This document shows, piece by piece, positions 22,978 through 35,166 of a stretch of 64,000 nucleotides of DNA. The DNA is from Favolaschia claudopus. Taxonomy: Eukaryota > Basidiomycota > Agaricomycetes > Agaricales > Mycenaceae. The notes beneath the pieces are model-generated. The model ran no database searches. It was not told the DNA's origin and saw nothing but the letters and a program-made list of their open reading frames with translations. Where the stretch lies: the NCBI GenBank assembly GCA_037176885.1, contig JAWWNJ010000051.1, positions 868,001 through 932,000 on the forward strand, written 5' to 3'. Positions within the stretch are counted from its first letter, which is position 1. Each line of letters begins with the position of its first letter. A program made the translations under genes and the position numbers.

Positions 22978-25900
22978 ATGGGTGTCAAATCCTTGTGGAA
23001 ACTTCTTACGCCCGTCGGAAGACCCGTAATGTTGCACTTCTTCCGGCATGCACTTGGCTTTCGTGACTGAGAAATTGCACGAATTAGGCTCGAGACCATG
23101 GAGGGCCAAATTATGGCTATTGATTCCAGCATATGGATATATCAATTTCAGGCTACTATGCGCGACAAAGACGGGAAAGCTCTGTCGAATGCGCATGTCC
23201 TGGGCTTTCTGCGCCGAATAGCTAAACTTTTGTTCTACGGCATCAAACCGGTCTTTGTTTTCGATGGAGGCGCCCCCACCTTGAAGAGGAACACCCTCGT
23301 ATGTTTTTCTCGCAATACCTCTAAGCTAGGGATGCATATGTATATTTTCCAGAACGACCGAAAGCGCAAGAAGAGCGGAGCGGCTACCAGTCATGCCAAA
23401 CTCGCAGAAAAGCTCCTCGCTGCTCAATTAAGGCGAGCTGCTGTAGATCAGGCCAAGGGTAGCGCGTGCGTGCGCTTAAATATCACTTGGACATTCACAA
23501 GAATTTATTCTGAGCAGGAAACCTGCCAAAGGCAAAGGAAAAGCACTTGGTCCCCCTGTTGTATTGGACGATAATACAGTGTATCTCGAGGACATTGACC
23601 CCTCAATGCCCAAAGCATCTCCTCGAAAACCAGCGGAGACCCCGACAGCGTCCCCCAGCAAACCCAAGTTCTACGACCACGACCCATATCGCCTTCCCGA
23701 GATTGACTTGGAAGCCGCTGTGGCAAAGGCAACTCGTGCTCCAGTTCCTGACCCTCGTTTGGCTACCGAGGATGAACTGCGCAGCTTTATAGAGGATATG
23801 CGCCCAGAAGACTTTGACGTCACGTCGCCCGCGTTTCGAGAGTTGCCTACCGAGGTTCAATATGAAATAGTGGGCGATCTACGGCTCAAATCACGGCAAA
23901 CATCCTATGCTCGGTTGCAAAATATGCTCAGAATTGCTCCAACGCCACTCGATTTTTCGAAGCAGCAGATCTTGAATTTGCAGCAACGCAACACATTGAC
24001 CCAGCAGCTCCTCACGACTACCGACAGCATTGGTAAAGCTAACCTCACCATTCCTGTTCGCGTGGCTAGCGAGCGCAACAGGGAGTACGTACTGATAAAA
24101 AATGATGGGAAAGATGGGGGATGGATTCTTGGTGTTAAAGACGACGGCGGATCGCGAGAAAAGCCTATTGAAATTGACCAGGACGATAAACCGGAAGTCC
24201 CTGACGAGAACAGTGACGACGACGATGATATGGAAGAGGTTTTCATGTTCGTGTCGCTCTTGATTGCTCTGCTACTTAACACTCATAACTTATTCAGACC
24301 CTCAGCCGGTCTCCCCGATCCTGACTTGCAAGAATTTCAGAGGTCCATGAATCTTGCAGCCATTGCTACTCGACATGCGAAAAAGGTTCCACTGCCGCGC
24401 AAGAATACATCTGATCCAGTTTCGCAACCGCTATTCGATCCGGAGACAGCTGCAATCCAGGATGACGAAGACGAAGATCTTGCTCTTGCGATTCAGCAGT
24501 CGATTGAGCAACACCCCGGTGACTCTGCAATGGAGGAGGAAGAGGACGAGGGACTTGCGTTTGCTATCCAGGAATCCATTGACCACTCGAAGAATCCGAC
24601 GACACCTCCCCGTCCTCGACGACCTCAGGTCGACGCTGTTGCGTCATCTTCAAAGCTTGATGATACGACGCCGCCGAAAGCTTCCAGTTCCACCTCTCAT
24701 TACTCCCACTTCGCAGAAGATGCGTTTATACATGGGAGTCGACTTGAGACTGCACTGTCCATAGCGAACGCAGGGCCAGCGCGGACACCTGTGAAATCTC
24801 ACTCTACCACTCCCATGAGACCGATGTTTGGAGAGCCAGTGTTGTTACAGGCTTCGCCTATGCCGACGAAAATCACGCCGTCGCGGTCACCACTACCCAA
24901 ACCCGTACTGCGACGTCCAGTTTCGGAGGTTCTTTCGGGCGTTTCTGAGAAGGCAAATGAAACCGTCCCTGCGTCTCGCACAGCGTCGTCGACGTTCGAG
25001 ACTCCGGTTGCGACGCCGCTGCGTCCATTCGCCCCACCCTCGCTTTTCCGAACTGACACGAGTCCGACCTCTATCTCGGTTCAAGATAATGAAATGGAGG
25101 AAGTCTTTTCAACTCCCGCACTCCCACCTCGCAGACGTTCGCCGTCGATTGAAACTCTTTTGGTGGCACCGGAACCAGTCCAGATAGATCTGGCTTCAAC
25201 CTTGCCAACGATGAGCCCACCACCAGAATCTTCTTTACCCCCGTCGACAGATCCCCATTCTCGTTCTCCCGATCTATTGCCAATCAATGAACCTCTTTCA
25301 ATGGAGGAGGAAGATGGTGTAGTGTTAACAGACCACGGGCCTCCTAGCCACCCCGTCGAGGAAGCCATCGTCCCCGATCTGCCGCCCTCACTGAGCGATG
25401 CTGATCCAGTGCTGGAGCTGTTGCCGAATCCAAGGACGGAGCAAGAAGATGAAGAGGAATATTTCAGTGGTTGGTCGAGGTCTCCCTCACCCATCATTGG
25501 CATAGACCAGCCTCCACCGCGTACCGCTTCTCCAGTTCCTGAGGATTGGGACGCCGCGCAGGAGATGGATCCAGCTGCTGAAGAGAGTGAATTCGTGCAG
25601 TTCATGTCTCAGGTGAAAGGCAAAGACCTGAATGAAGTTCAGCGGGAAATAGACGATGAGATCAGAGTTTTGAATGCGCAGAAGAAGGCGGCCATGCGTG
25701 ACTCAGACGACATTAACCAGCAGATGATATCTCAAATCATGGTACGTTTCTTGATCTAGATTGCAGTAAATGACAAACTTCTGAACGCCGACTAGATGAT
25801 GTTGAGTTTGTTTGGGATCCCGTACATTACCGCGCCGATGGAGGCTGAGGCGCAATGCGCCGAGTTGGTACATCTGGGTCTTGTGAACGGCGTGATCACC

Positions 25901-26999
25901 GACGATTCGGATGTGTTCCTTTTCGGCAGCCAACGCGTGTTCAAGAATATGTTCAATCAGTCCAAAACCGTCGAGTGCTTTCTCCTCACTGATTTGAGTC
26001 GTGAACTCGGTTTAGACCGCGGCACGCTCATCAGGCTTGCCTATCTACTGGGTAGCGACTATGTTGACGGTCTTCCTGGTGTTGGACCAGTTGTTGCGAT
26101 GGAGCTTCTTGACGAGTTCCCTGGAGAGGATGGGTTGCATAAGTTCAAGGATTGGTGGACGAAGGTGCAATCCGGGAGGGATAGACCGGAGGATAATAAA
26201 TCTAAATTTCGGAAGCGATTTGTGAGTGCCTTGGGTTCTTCCTAATTGAGATCACTGACGAAGGATGCATAGAAAAAGAAATTTAAAGACCTTTACCTCC
26301 CTGCTGAATGGCCTAATCCGACCGTCGTACGTGTGTTTTCAGCATGGACTCGTTTATTATAGGTTGTCACATGTTCTCTAGAGAGACGCGTATTATCACC
26401 CCACAGTCGATTCATCAGAGGAACCCTTTAAATGGGGATTACCCGACCTTGACGCCCTCCGCGAGTATGCGATCGATGCGGTTTTGTTGTTTCTTATTCA
26501 CCTCTATTTCAGATTCCTTTATGCTGAGCTCCACTGGTCGGCGGAGAAAGTGGATGAACTGTTGCTACCCGTCATCCAAAAAATTCGTAAACGTGGACAG
26601 GTAAGACCAACTCATTTTGCTGCTTGCGTGTGCCTCATCTTTTTGTAGACTGGTGCCTTGAATAAGCAGGGAGATCTCAACGGCTTCTTCGATATCGCGG
26701 GGAGTGGCACTGTCGCTCCCCGTAAACGTCAAGCATACTCCAGTAAGCGTTTGCAACAGGTCGTGTCCGATTTTCGGAAGAAACGGAAACTCGGGTCCAG
26801 GTCGCCTGCTGTCGACGCAGCGGCCGACGAAAATTTTCAGTCGTCTGAGGATGAGGATGAGGCTCCGCTTTCGAAGAAATCCAAGGGAAAGGCGACTCGG
26901 GGGCGTCAACGTCGGGCCGCCACTAAAGGATCTCGGAAAACGGTTGCTGACGAGGACGAAGCGGATTTTCAGCCTAATCGACGTATAGCAAAGTCATGA
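22978..26999 (+). CDS. RAD13: DNA repair structure-specific endonuclease XPG/Rad13
   Basis: Flap/bubble endonuclease that makes the 3' incision in nucleotide excision repair and supports TFIIH. Exons: 22978-23025, 23095-23298, 23353-23458, 23502-24246, 24298-25741, 25796-26221, 26273-26326, 26382-26464, 26513-26600, 26649-26999 (about 1182 aa, the usual XPG length). The N region has MGVKSLWKLLTPVGRP and PVFVFDGGAPTLKR. The I region has GIPYITAPMEAEAQCAEL and VITDDSDVFLFG with catalytic acids, then the helix-hairpin-helix LLGSDYVDGLPGVGPV. The long spacer holds two UIM-like motifs (EDLALAIQQSIEQ, EGLAFAIQESIDH). The tail is basic and nuclear-looking. Frame is kept across the first intron only with acceptor CTCGAG at 23094, not the better-looking TTAG at 23087. 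The 24247-24297 intron is stop-free and could be retained. Confidence 0.93.
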
Positions 27000-27684
27000 C
27001 ACGGTCAAGTCATTATAGCGATTTACATACTTATTTTGAATCTTCAATGCAAGTGAGGATCGTCCGATTTCATCATAGTAATCAAGCTGTGTCTGAAAGT
27101 AAACCAATACTTAGATATCAGCTCTGACTATGATAGATCACTTGAATGCGATGGAGCTGTCATAGCAGCATGGCGCAGATGGAAGCGCGCGGGGCCCATA
27201 TTTGATATGATACCCCGAGGTCACTCGATCGAAACGAGTTGCTGCTATATGTGGTGGTTAAATCTTTTTTCTCCTTTTTTTCTCTCCGCGACCCTGTATG
27301 ACATCGACGTCAAATCCAGAGGCACTCTGAGATGATATAAGCACTCAAGTTTACTCGTATCTTTGATTGGATTCGTAGTGTTATGGCGAGAGAAAGGTAC
27401 AATCCCAAGTAAATAGCTATACGACAAGCGGCAATTGAGGTGGGCTGGGCTGGGAGTCCTAGTAGTAGAAAAGAGAAAGATGGCGATACGTTCTCATGCG
27501 CAAATGACTCAAATACTAGATTGGGAAACAAAAAAAAATCACAGAGCCTCCACCTTCTTGACTTCAAGTTCCACAGCTGTCATCCGCGTCGCGTCGGCAG
27601 TTCGATTTACAATGAGAGTCTTTTCAATTCTGTCGTGGCATGAGTCCCATACCTTCACGTAGAGGATATCTGGAGAAACATGAC
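27000..27684. other. Convergent intergenic region
   Basis: 685 bases between the 3' ends of the XPG and cupin genes. AT-rich tracts but no supportable gene or RNA. Confidence 0.5.
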
Positions 27685-28146
27685 TTACAGAGGATAATGA
27701 CAGACATCAACGGGCTCCCTGCGAGGATGAGTGTATCGGTTGAGGAATGGGTTCATTTCTAGTATTTGAAACCATACGTACCGGCTTCCCCCTGTAAGAT
27801 ATTCCATGCCCTCCTCACCTGCACAGAATGCATGCGGACGCTTGTCTCCGGCGGCAAAACCGACGAAATCACCTGCATTTACGACGGTGTCCTCTCCCAT
27901 CCCAGCACACAAGAGCGTCGCGCTCCCTTTCAGAACGTAAAACCATTCGTCGTCGACATCGTGGTAATGTTCGACAGTTGAAAGCATGTTTGGTGCGAGA
28001 GAGACTTGGTGGATACCCAGCTTCGTCAATCCGACTTGGTCTCCGAGAGAGGTGGTGTTTCGAACACGGGAAGCGTCCATTGGATGGACCCTGGGCTTCA
28101 TCGAAGACTGGATGGCTGCTCTGCGAAGGACGGAGGACACAGACAT
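27685..28146 (-). CDS. Small cupin-domain protein
   Basis: Single-cupin protein of about 132 aa. Exons on the minus strand: 28146-27782 and 27718-27685. Motif 1 reads EHYHDVDDEWFYVLKG, giving the metal-binding His-x-His and Glu. Motif 2 reads GDFVGFAAGDKRPHAF, with its His. Such proteins bind a metal and may be dioxygenases, isomerases or simple binding proteins. The second exon is only 34 bases; without the intron the frame continues into unrelated text, whereas splicing gives GGSREPVDVCHYPL. The gene is divergent from helicase A, with 418 bases between their starts. Substrate unknown. Confidence 0.85.
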   Translation of the reverse strand: MSVSSVLRRAAIQSSMKPRVHPMDASRVRNTTSLGDQVGLTKLGIHQVSLAPNMLSTVEHYHDVDDEWFYVLKGSATLLCAGMGEDTVVNAGDFVGFAAGDKRPHAFCAGEEGMEYLTGGSRYVWFQILEMNPFLNRYTHPRREPVDVCHYPL

Positions 28147-28564
28147 GGAGACTCGCGAAAGAATTGTATCGGCTGTTCCCGAGATGCGGAGTACCGTTTC
28201 CTCTCATGGTCATCTCAGCAACGCGGCAAAGGAGACGAAGGATTCGTTCGGGATTGTCAAGCTCGAGATTTACTAGGCCGCGGTTTGCTGGCCGCGGTTC
28301 AGTAGCGCAGATTCAAGCGCCCCTCAGGTTCGTGGAATGCAAATCCGTCACGGTATCGAGCTGAGGGTCTAAGTACCAAGCGTGCATAACGCGGAGCATG
28401 AAGGGTAAAAGGTTCAGCGTGAAGGAACTTTTGACGGTCTTTGCATCAAGTTGAGATGAAATGAGAACAGAGTCAAAAGGTTCGGACCAGGATAAGATTT
28501 GGTACGACGCAAATTCGTGAACGCGATCTCGTGATGGTTTGGCCCTTTCCTGCCCACCACCACG
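28147..28564. promoter_or_regulatory. Divergent region between the cupin gene and helicase A
   Basis: 418 bases that presumably hold both promoters. The minus-strand frame at 28313-28675 overlaps the helicase start antisense and has no recognised motif. No clear TATA box seen. Confidence 0.4.
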
Positions 28565-31423
28565 ATGGCGCCTGACCCGCCCTTTACAATCCTTCAAAGT
28601 CTCTTCAAGCACGAACAGCCGCCAATTCATGCCTCCCCCTTTCACGAATTCGCTCTCACCCCCGCTGTCCTTCACGATTTCCTTGCGACCGCAACAGAGG
28701 GGATAGTTGGGCTCGCACCCACTTACCGTCCCAATACCGGCACACTATTCTCCCTCGCTTTAGCGACATCCTCACACGTACTTCTTATCACCTTCACAAA
28801 AAATGCGGCCGGCGTCAAACCAGGCAAACTCCGTGGCCGCGACCTCCTGCGTACCCTGATTCTCCTCCCTCCCTCACCTACAAAATACGCTTTCAGGATG
28901 GATCTTCTGGCGAGCGCGCTTTGTCTTGATCTGGGCGACTTTTGTATTAGATCTGCGGTGGACTTGCTCTCTGCTTCGACGAACGATAGTCGCGAAAGTC
29001 TCGCGGCGCTGGTCACCGTGCTTGGGGGTGAGGAAGGGCTGCACAAAACTATGGTTAAAAGTGTTTTTGCTAGCGATGAGGATGCAAATACACCGCGAGA
29101 GCATGTGGGGCTACAGGCCTGGACGGCATGGCGTGCTGCGTCTCTGGAATCCATGATACAAAAGCTAAGCAGCGTACCCCGTGTGGATACGCACGAGTTG
29201 TCAACCAATGTGAGCGTTATCTCTCATATTGTTTTATCTCTAAGGCTAACTCTTTCTCGGAAAGCGCCTACGAGTTCTATCAAAACTGGCTCGCGATGGA
29301 CGATTACTTGCCTTGATGAAGCCGACTCGCGTTGACAATGAGGTCGACAGCGAAAATTTCAGCTGCAAATCTGGCAATCTTAGCGTCACTTCCACCAGAT
29401 TTCAAACCCGTGTCCTGGCAAATCGGAATCAAGTTTGTCTTCTCACTCGTTTAACCTTCCCACCATTAACCTTCCGATTCAGCGCATTGAGGTCGAGAGC
29501 ACCATTGGTAATCAAATCTCCAAATTTCAAGGTAGAGCGGTTCTCGTCGAAGGCCGAGCTGCCTCTATTGCACTCAGCAGCGGCACCTCAGACGAATCCA
29601 CATCCGCCACGAACATTAAATCCACCCCCGGTCTGTCCGAGACTTCTACCATCACCCGTGTCACTACCATCGGCTGGCAAGGGTACACACGTACGGAGTC
29701 ACTGCGTTCCGAAGCGATTCGACATGCGCTTCAAGGGAGAGGTACGCTTCTCGCGCAGCCGTTTTTTCAAGCGCTGTGGTTGGCGGGATTGGACGGCGAG
29801 GAGCCGGTGAAATGGCCCAAGTCAAAGGATCCGGAAAAGATCAAAGAGGTGGGGTTGTACTTTCCTCAGAGAAAGTTGAACTCGAGTCAGCGGGAGGCAG
29901 TCAAGGCGATTCTGTCGGAGGAGGAGAGCCGGAGGGTGGTTCCAGTGCAGGGGCCGCCGGGAACGGGTGGGTCGGCTTTCTGCCTTCATTTCACCGCTCT
30001 TACTTACACGGATGTAGGGAAAACGACTGTCATTGCTGCCGCGATCCATAGCATTCTCTCTGATCCAAATGACATCGAGCGCACGGTCTGGGTAGTCGCA
30101 CAGAGTAATGTAGCGGTGAAGAATATTGCGGAGAAGCTGGCAGACGTGGATTGTGATTTTACTTTGCTGGTCTCGAAAGGTCGGCATCATTCGACTCAGT
30201 TACGCTTGCCAGTGACAGATTCTCTCAATCTGGTAGACTTCCACTACGATTGGCATGAACATCTTTACAACAAAATCGCTGACAGTATCCTGCGCTCTGA
30301 CGACCTCTCCGAAAAGTTCGAGTTTATTGAACAACGGATGCTGCACTCGCGCGTTGTGCTTTGTACACTTAGCATGCTCTCGAACCCGCGGCTCTCTGCC
30401 GTTACGCGACTCGTACCTATGGAGATGTTGTTGGTGGACGAGGCGAGTCAGGTGGAGATGGGTGATTTTGTTCCGACGCTGGTCAAGTTCGGGCATGCGT
30501 TGAGGAAGATGGTGTTCATTGGGGATGATCAACAGTGTCTGTTCTGCGCTTGTTTTCTCTTCCTTGTCTGAACGGCAGCTGGTTGTTGCAGTGCCCCCGT
30601 ATGGCGCGAACAGGATCTCGTCACTGCAAAGTGTGTTCGAGATGCCGCATCTGCGCGAGAACGCGATATTCCTGGATACTCAATGTAAGAGTGTTCTCTC
30701 TATATGATTAATTCGTTTCTCATCCGGCCAACAGATCGGTGATCTTTGCCTCGCCCGAGTCCATGATTTCGAGCTCATTCATTACAGGATGCCTGAGCAA
30801 CTGGGATTGTTTATCGGGAAACACGTCTATGGCGACAAGCTCAAGACTGTGCATCACGATACAGCGCAGTGTTGTTGGTTTGTCGATGTGAATGGCGCAG
30901 AGGTCGCCAAGGGGCGGAGTTGGATCGTACGTTGTTCTCCTTGTTCTAGGCGGGCTGACCGACAAATATTTCGATGCGCAGAACGTGGCCGAAGCGAAAG
31001 CGGCGATCGCGGAGGCACGGCGGTACTACGAGAGGGGAGAATCATACCGTATTATTACGCCGTATGACGCGCAGCGTTCACTCCTCGAGAATACGCTGAA
31101 GGCGGCAAAACTTCCTTGGGAGAATAAGGTGTTTTGCGTCGACTCTTTCCAGGGTGGGTGTTTCGGTTGTCACCTTCGCTTTCGGCTGACTCTACGTCTT
31201 CGCTGATCCAGGGAATGAAGATGACTATATCGTCCTTTCTGTTGTCCGTAGCGCGGACAATGTAGGGTTTCTCGCCGAACGGAGGCGCGTGAATGTGATG
31301 CTAACCAGGTGTAAGAGAGGGATGGTTGTATGCGCAAATCGGGGTTTCATAGAGGGTGCGGCTAAGGATTCGCTCGTCGGATTGCTTGTCGCTGAGTTGA
31401 GAGGGGACGATGCGTGGGATTAG
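28565..31423 (+). CDS. UPF1-like superfamily 1 helicase, copy A
   Basis: About 792 aa. Exons: 28565-29209, 29265-29432, 29483-29966, 30018-30179, 30237-30536, 30592-30684, 30735-30738, 30788-30926, 30982-31153, 31212-31423. Residues 1-230 are a family-specific region (GIVGLAPTYR, KYAFRMDLLASAL, RSAVDLLSAS, LQAWTAWRAA). A linker follows, then the SF1B core: Walker A QGPPGTGKTTVIAAA, motif Ia VAQSNVAVKNIAEKLA, motif II LLVDEASQVEMGDF, motif III FIGDDQQLPPYG, motif IV DTQYRMP, motif V VFCVDSFQGNEDDYI, motif VI RVNVMLTRCKRGM. All motors look intact. It uses ATP to move on RNA or DNA, target unknown. Exon 7 is a 4-base microexon. It is the first of a tandem pair with copy B; two more paralogues lie at 46384-52417. 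Confidence 0.88.
30735..30738 (+). other. 4-base microexon in helicase A
   Basis: Sequence ATCG, preceded by acceptor CCAACAG and followed by donor GTGATC. With one base before and one after, it completes the Tyr and Arg codons of QYRM (motif IV). Flanking introns are 50 and 49 bases. Omitting it shifts frame. Confidence 0.8.
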
Positions 31424-31701
31424 TTGGATGGATGGATACACACTGGGAGGTTGCGCCGCGATAACTGACTACCATGACTTATAATACACCCACCCCCCTC
31501 CCTGGGGATCAGAGACCTAGACACGCGTATAATAGACTGCTACCGTACCGGTGACCGATCTAATAAACCGGAGTTTGGCCGTAGTAAGGTGGGGCTGAAA
31601 AGGAATAATAGTAGGAGGGGAACGATCTCGTGATCGTGTTCTCGTGTTTCCAAAATTACTCTCTCGCCTCGAGGCTGGCCCACACTTGACGAGCTTCATC
31701 G

Positions 31702-34700
31702 ATGGCGAGGAGACAGCAGAGAGACCAAGATTCCGTATGTCTCAACGGCAACAATTCGGGCAAAACTGACGGCCTCGAAGTTCATGCAGAATCTGTTGGA
31801 TGGTGTGGAAAGCACACTTCGTTTGAGTACTATGCACGAGAAAGACCTTCATAAGGCTTGGTTGGACGTCTTTGATGAACCTGGTATGCTCTGTGCTCCC
31901 CGTTTTCTGTAGACACGGATTCAGAGAGGTAATCAGGGCCAATCGGAATCGCGCCGGGCTATTCAAAACAGGGGGGACTCGTCGCTCTCGCCGTTGCAAA
32001 CGACAAATTTTGTCTTATTGTGGAGTTCTACTCAAACCATGGCGGCTCTATCGGTGTCACTCCAGGGCGCGGCCGAGGCAATGGCAAAAAACCCACCAGT
32101 AAACCACAGGACTTGAAGGGACGCAAACTGCTCGAGGAAATGGTCCTCTGTCGCGACATCGGAGAACTGCTTGCCTTTGACTTTGGTCCTCTGTCTATGT
32201 CTCTCTACTGTGCCGTGGACTTGCGGGTCACCAATGGGATCGATGTCCAGTCGGCTTTCTCTGCAGTTGATCGCAGGCCGTTGAGTGCAATCAAGGAAGC
32301 TGTAGGAGACACTATCCGTGTCTGTGATGATAATGTTATCAGTGTTTTTGAAAATCCCATCTATGACCCCAAGCATGACCGTCACTGTGTATCAGACCTA
32401 GCAATGCGTGCCTGGGTTTCTCAATATCTGTTCGTTGTCGGAAATGGTGCAGAAACATTTGTGAAGGTACCCAAAATTGATACAAAAAAACTCACATCTG
32501 GGGTATGTGTACCAAATGGTCTGAATCTCTGCTTCAAGATGCTGATCATACTTCAAGATTCTTGACATCCTTGCAAAGATGACACAAGACTCTCTCCGAC
32601 TTCATCATAATCAACAAAATATCACAAAACACACTTTCACGGCCATCTCTGATGGCTCAGCGGGAGTAAAATCCGCAGCTTATCAAGATCATCTTCGGCC
32701 TCGCCAGGTATGCATATATCCTTTTTTCCATCTACAATCTCATTATCTGATTATATATCAGGCTATCTCTACTGTTGTTCAGACTGCCTCAGGGTCAACA
32801 TACCGACTGCATGGACAGACTGGTGGGGTTGATGGGAGAATGGCAAACCTCAATATAGGCAAATCTCTTGACAGCAGCAAGACAATACTGTCTATCAAAT
32901 CTATAGGTGATCATCACACCCAGTCACAGCTCAGACTAGCTGACCATGTTTATAGGGCGCAATGACCCCACTACTGCTGAAGCCCAACGAGCTGTAACAG
33001 TTCTTCGTATCTTGCAGGGAAATGTTAGCCTGTTGACTGATAATTCTTGGATCAAAAACATCTGGAGAGTCAGCGAGTTGGATGATGCAGATCTACTCGT
33101 CTGGCCTTCAGAGTGGACTTCCAACCTTTCCAATCTAGGATCTCCATCAGCCAAGGATACCAATGATCGACCACTTAACATGTCCCAGCAGTGTGCTGTG
33201 GATACAATGCTTGACTGTTCAGATACACATCGAATTACAATCATTCAAGGTAATTATTTCAGATCTTCTGCAAACTTTAGCTTACTTGAGTTTGTTCAGG
33301 TCCCCCAGGGACTGGAAAAACATCAGGTACGACTTTTTGACGTCTAATTGTTCTCCGTCTAAATTTGAGCTCTTTCAGTTATTGCAGCTTTCGTCAAAGA
33401 AGCTGTTGCTAGATGTCATGGCGGTAAGACCTCATGAGGTTTCTAATTTTATATGCTGATGAGGAATATAGGCATCTGGTTGATTGCAAAAAGCAACGTC
33501 GCTGTTATTAATATCGCTTTCAAAGTGAGCATTCAATTATCTCAATCTACAGTAGTTCTGAGCTATCTACAGTTATTGTCTGTTGGTTTCACCGACTGGC
33601 GACTTCTTGCTTCAAAGGATTTTGCACATGCTGACTGGCATGAGCATCTCTATCAAGGGATTAAGCCCTTTTTCATTCGCTCTGAGGAGTTTCGCACCCT
33701 TGGTTTAGTGAGACTCAAAGGCTGCAAGGTCTTCCTCTGTACTCTTAGCATGGTGAGATGAATGTCATTCTTGTGGAATATTCTGACCTGTTGTCCAAGC
33801 TTTCAAATTATTTCCTTCCAAAATTCACAAACCAAGTTCCTGTTCATACTATTATTGTTGATGAAGCTAGTCAAATCGAGATTGGTATTCCAATATCTCT
33901 TTTTGTTTCTTTTTCGCTGTTCTGATATTGAATAGGCGACTATATTCCTGGTATGACCCCTCCTTTCCCTGCTTGATTTTCTCCGCTAAGCTGGACAGTC
34001 TTTGATAAATTCAAAACTCTTCGCAAAATGTGCTTCATCGGAGATGACAAGCAATGTGAGTTCTCTGTTTTGCTTTTGGACCCGATACTCATTCTGTCAT
34101 GTAGTGCCTCCTTACGGCCAGGAAGATCTTCAAGATCTTCAGAGCATCTTCGAGCTGCCCCATCTCCGCAGACTCTGTCTTTTCTTGGATACTCAGTGTA
34201 TGTTTCCCCTCTTTCCTGAATCACAAACCTGCTCATGGTCTACAGATCGAATGCCTCCTCAGATTGGAGAATTTATTTCTACTCACGTTTACGACCACAA
34301 ACTAAACTCAAATCCTCTCCATCCCATTCCTGACTCTATTGTTGCTTGCCAATTCATTGATGTAGTTGGGGCAAAGGAGCAGCCACAGCCGGGAAAATCT
34401 ATCCTAGTAGGAGGTTTTCTTTCTCTTCTCAGTGGATATCAATGTTTTGCAGAATCCACTTGAATGCAATGCCGTCATCAAGCTGGCCCAGCATTTACAA
34501 GAACATAACAAAAACTTCAAAATCATTACACCTTATGATGCACAGCGTGTCCTGATTGAAAACACTATGAAAGAGACAGAAGGCCTTGTATGGGAGGAAA
34601 AGGTATTTTTCTTCTGCTTCTGTCTGTTCTGTGCCTCAAAATTTATCAGGTCTACAACGTGGACTCATTCCAAGGTAAGCACACTATTCCGCTATCTTTT

Positions 34701-35045
34701 CCTGGTACTGATGATTGATTAGGGAATGAGGAACACTATATTATCATTAGCCTTGTGCGAACAGCAGGTCTGGGCTTCCTGACAAATTTACGGTCCGTCT
34801 CCGGTAATTTTTGTGCATTTCTTGGCTCAACAGAGCTACTCAGCCGAACAAATGTTATGCTCACTCGGTGCATGCGCGGCATGTATATCGTGTCCTCCAA
34901 GGCTTTCCTCCACAATGGGCCTGGCAAGGATTGTATTGTTGGAGAACTCAGCCGCTACGTCGATGAAATTGGGTGGCTTGACATGAAGGATGTTGAGAGT
35001 GGGGAGTTCTTGACCGACCCCCGTAAACGGGACAGTTGTGCTTAG
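31702..35045 (+). CDS. UPF1-like superfamily 1 helicase, copy B (intron-rich, divergent)
   Basis: About 817 aa in 19 exons: 31702-31734, 31781-31883, 31937-32502, 32558-32707, 32762-32906, 32956-33249, 33300-33326, 33379-33423, 33472-33524, 33573-33752, 33800-33884, 33936-33950, 33999-34055, 34105-34197, 34246-34406, 34453-34602, 34650-34674, 34723-34792, 34844-35045. It looks shattered in raw frames, but all joins keep phase and align with copies A, C and D. Motifs: PIGIAPGY in the N region, Walker A GPPGTGKTS, IAKSNVAVINIAFK, IIVDEASQIEIGDYIP, FIGDDKQLPPYG, DTQYRMPPQIGEF, VDSFQGNEEHYIII, TNVMLTRCMRGM. The tail after motif VI differs from the other copies (ends with DPRKRDSCA). Motif IV is not split by a second intron here. 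The first two exons are the least certain. Confidence 0.78.
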
Positions 35046-35166
35046 GCATTAGTCCAGTCTTTTTTCTTTTTTTGCCTGATTATATTGTGTGTACGATAGT
35101 CTACGACGACGTCTACGTAGCAATTACAAACAAGAATACTTATGCGACAAAAATGTTGCCGAGTAT

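Noticed and set aside
31702..35045. Helicase B as a pseudogene
   Set aside because: Raw frames are short and scattered, but 19 exons join in phase and every conserved motif is recovered, so decay is not supported.
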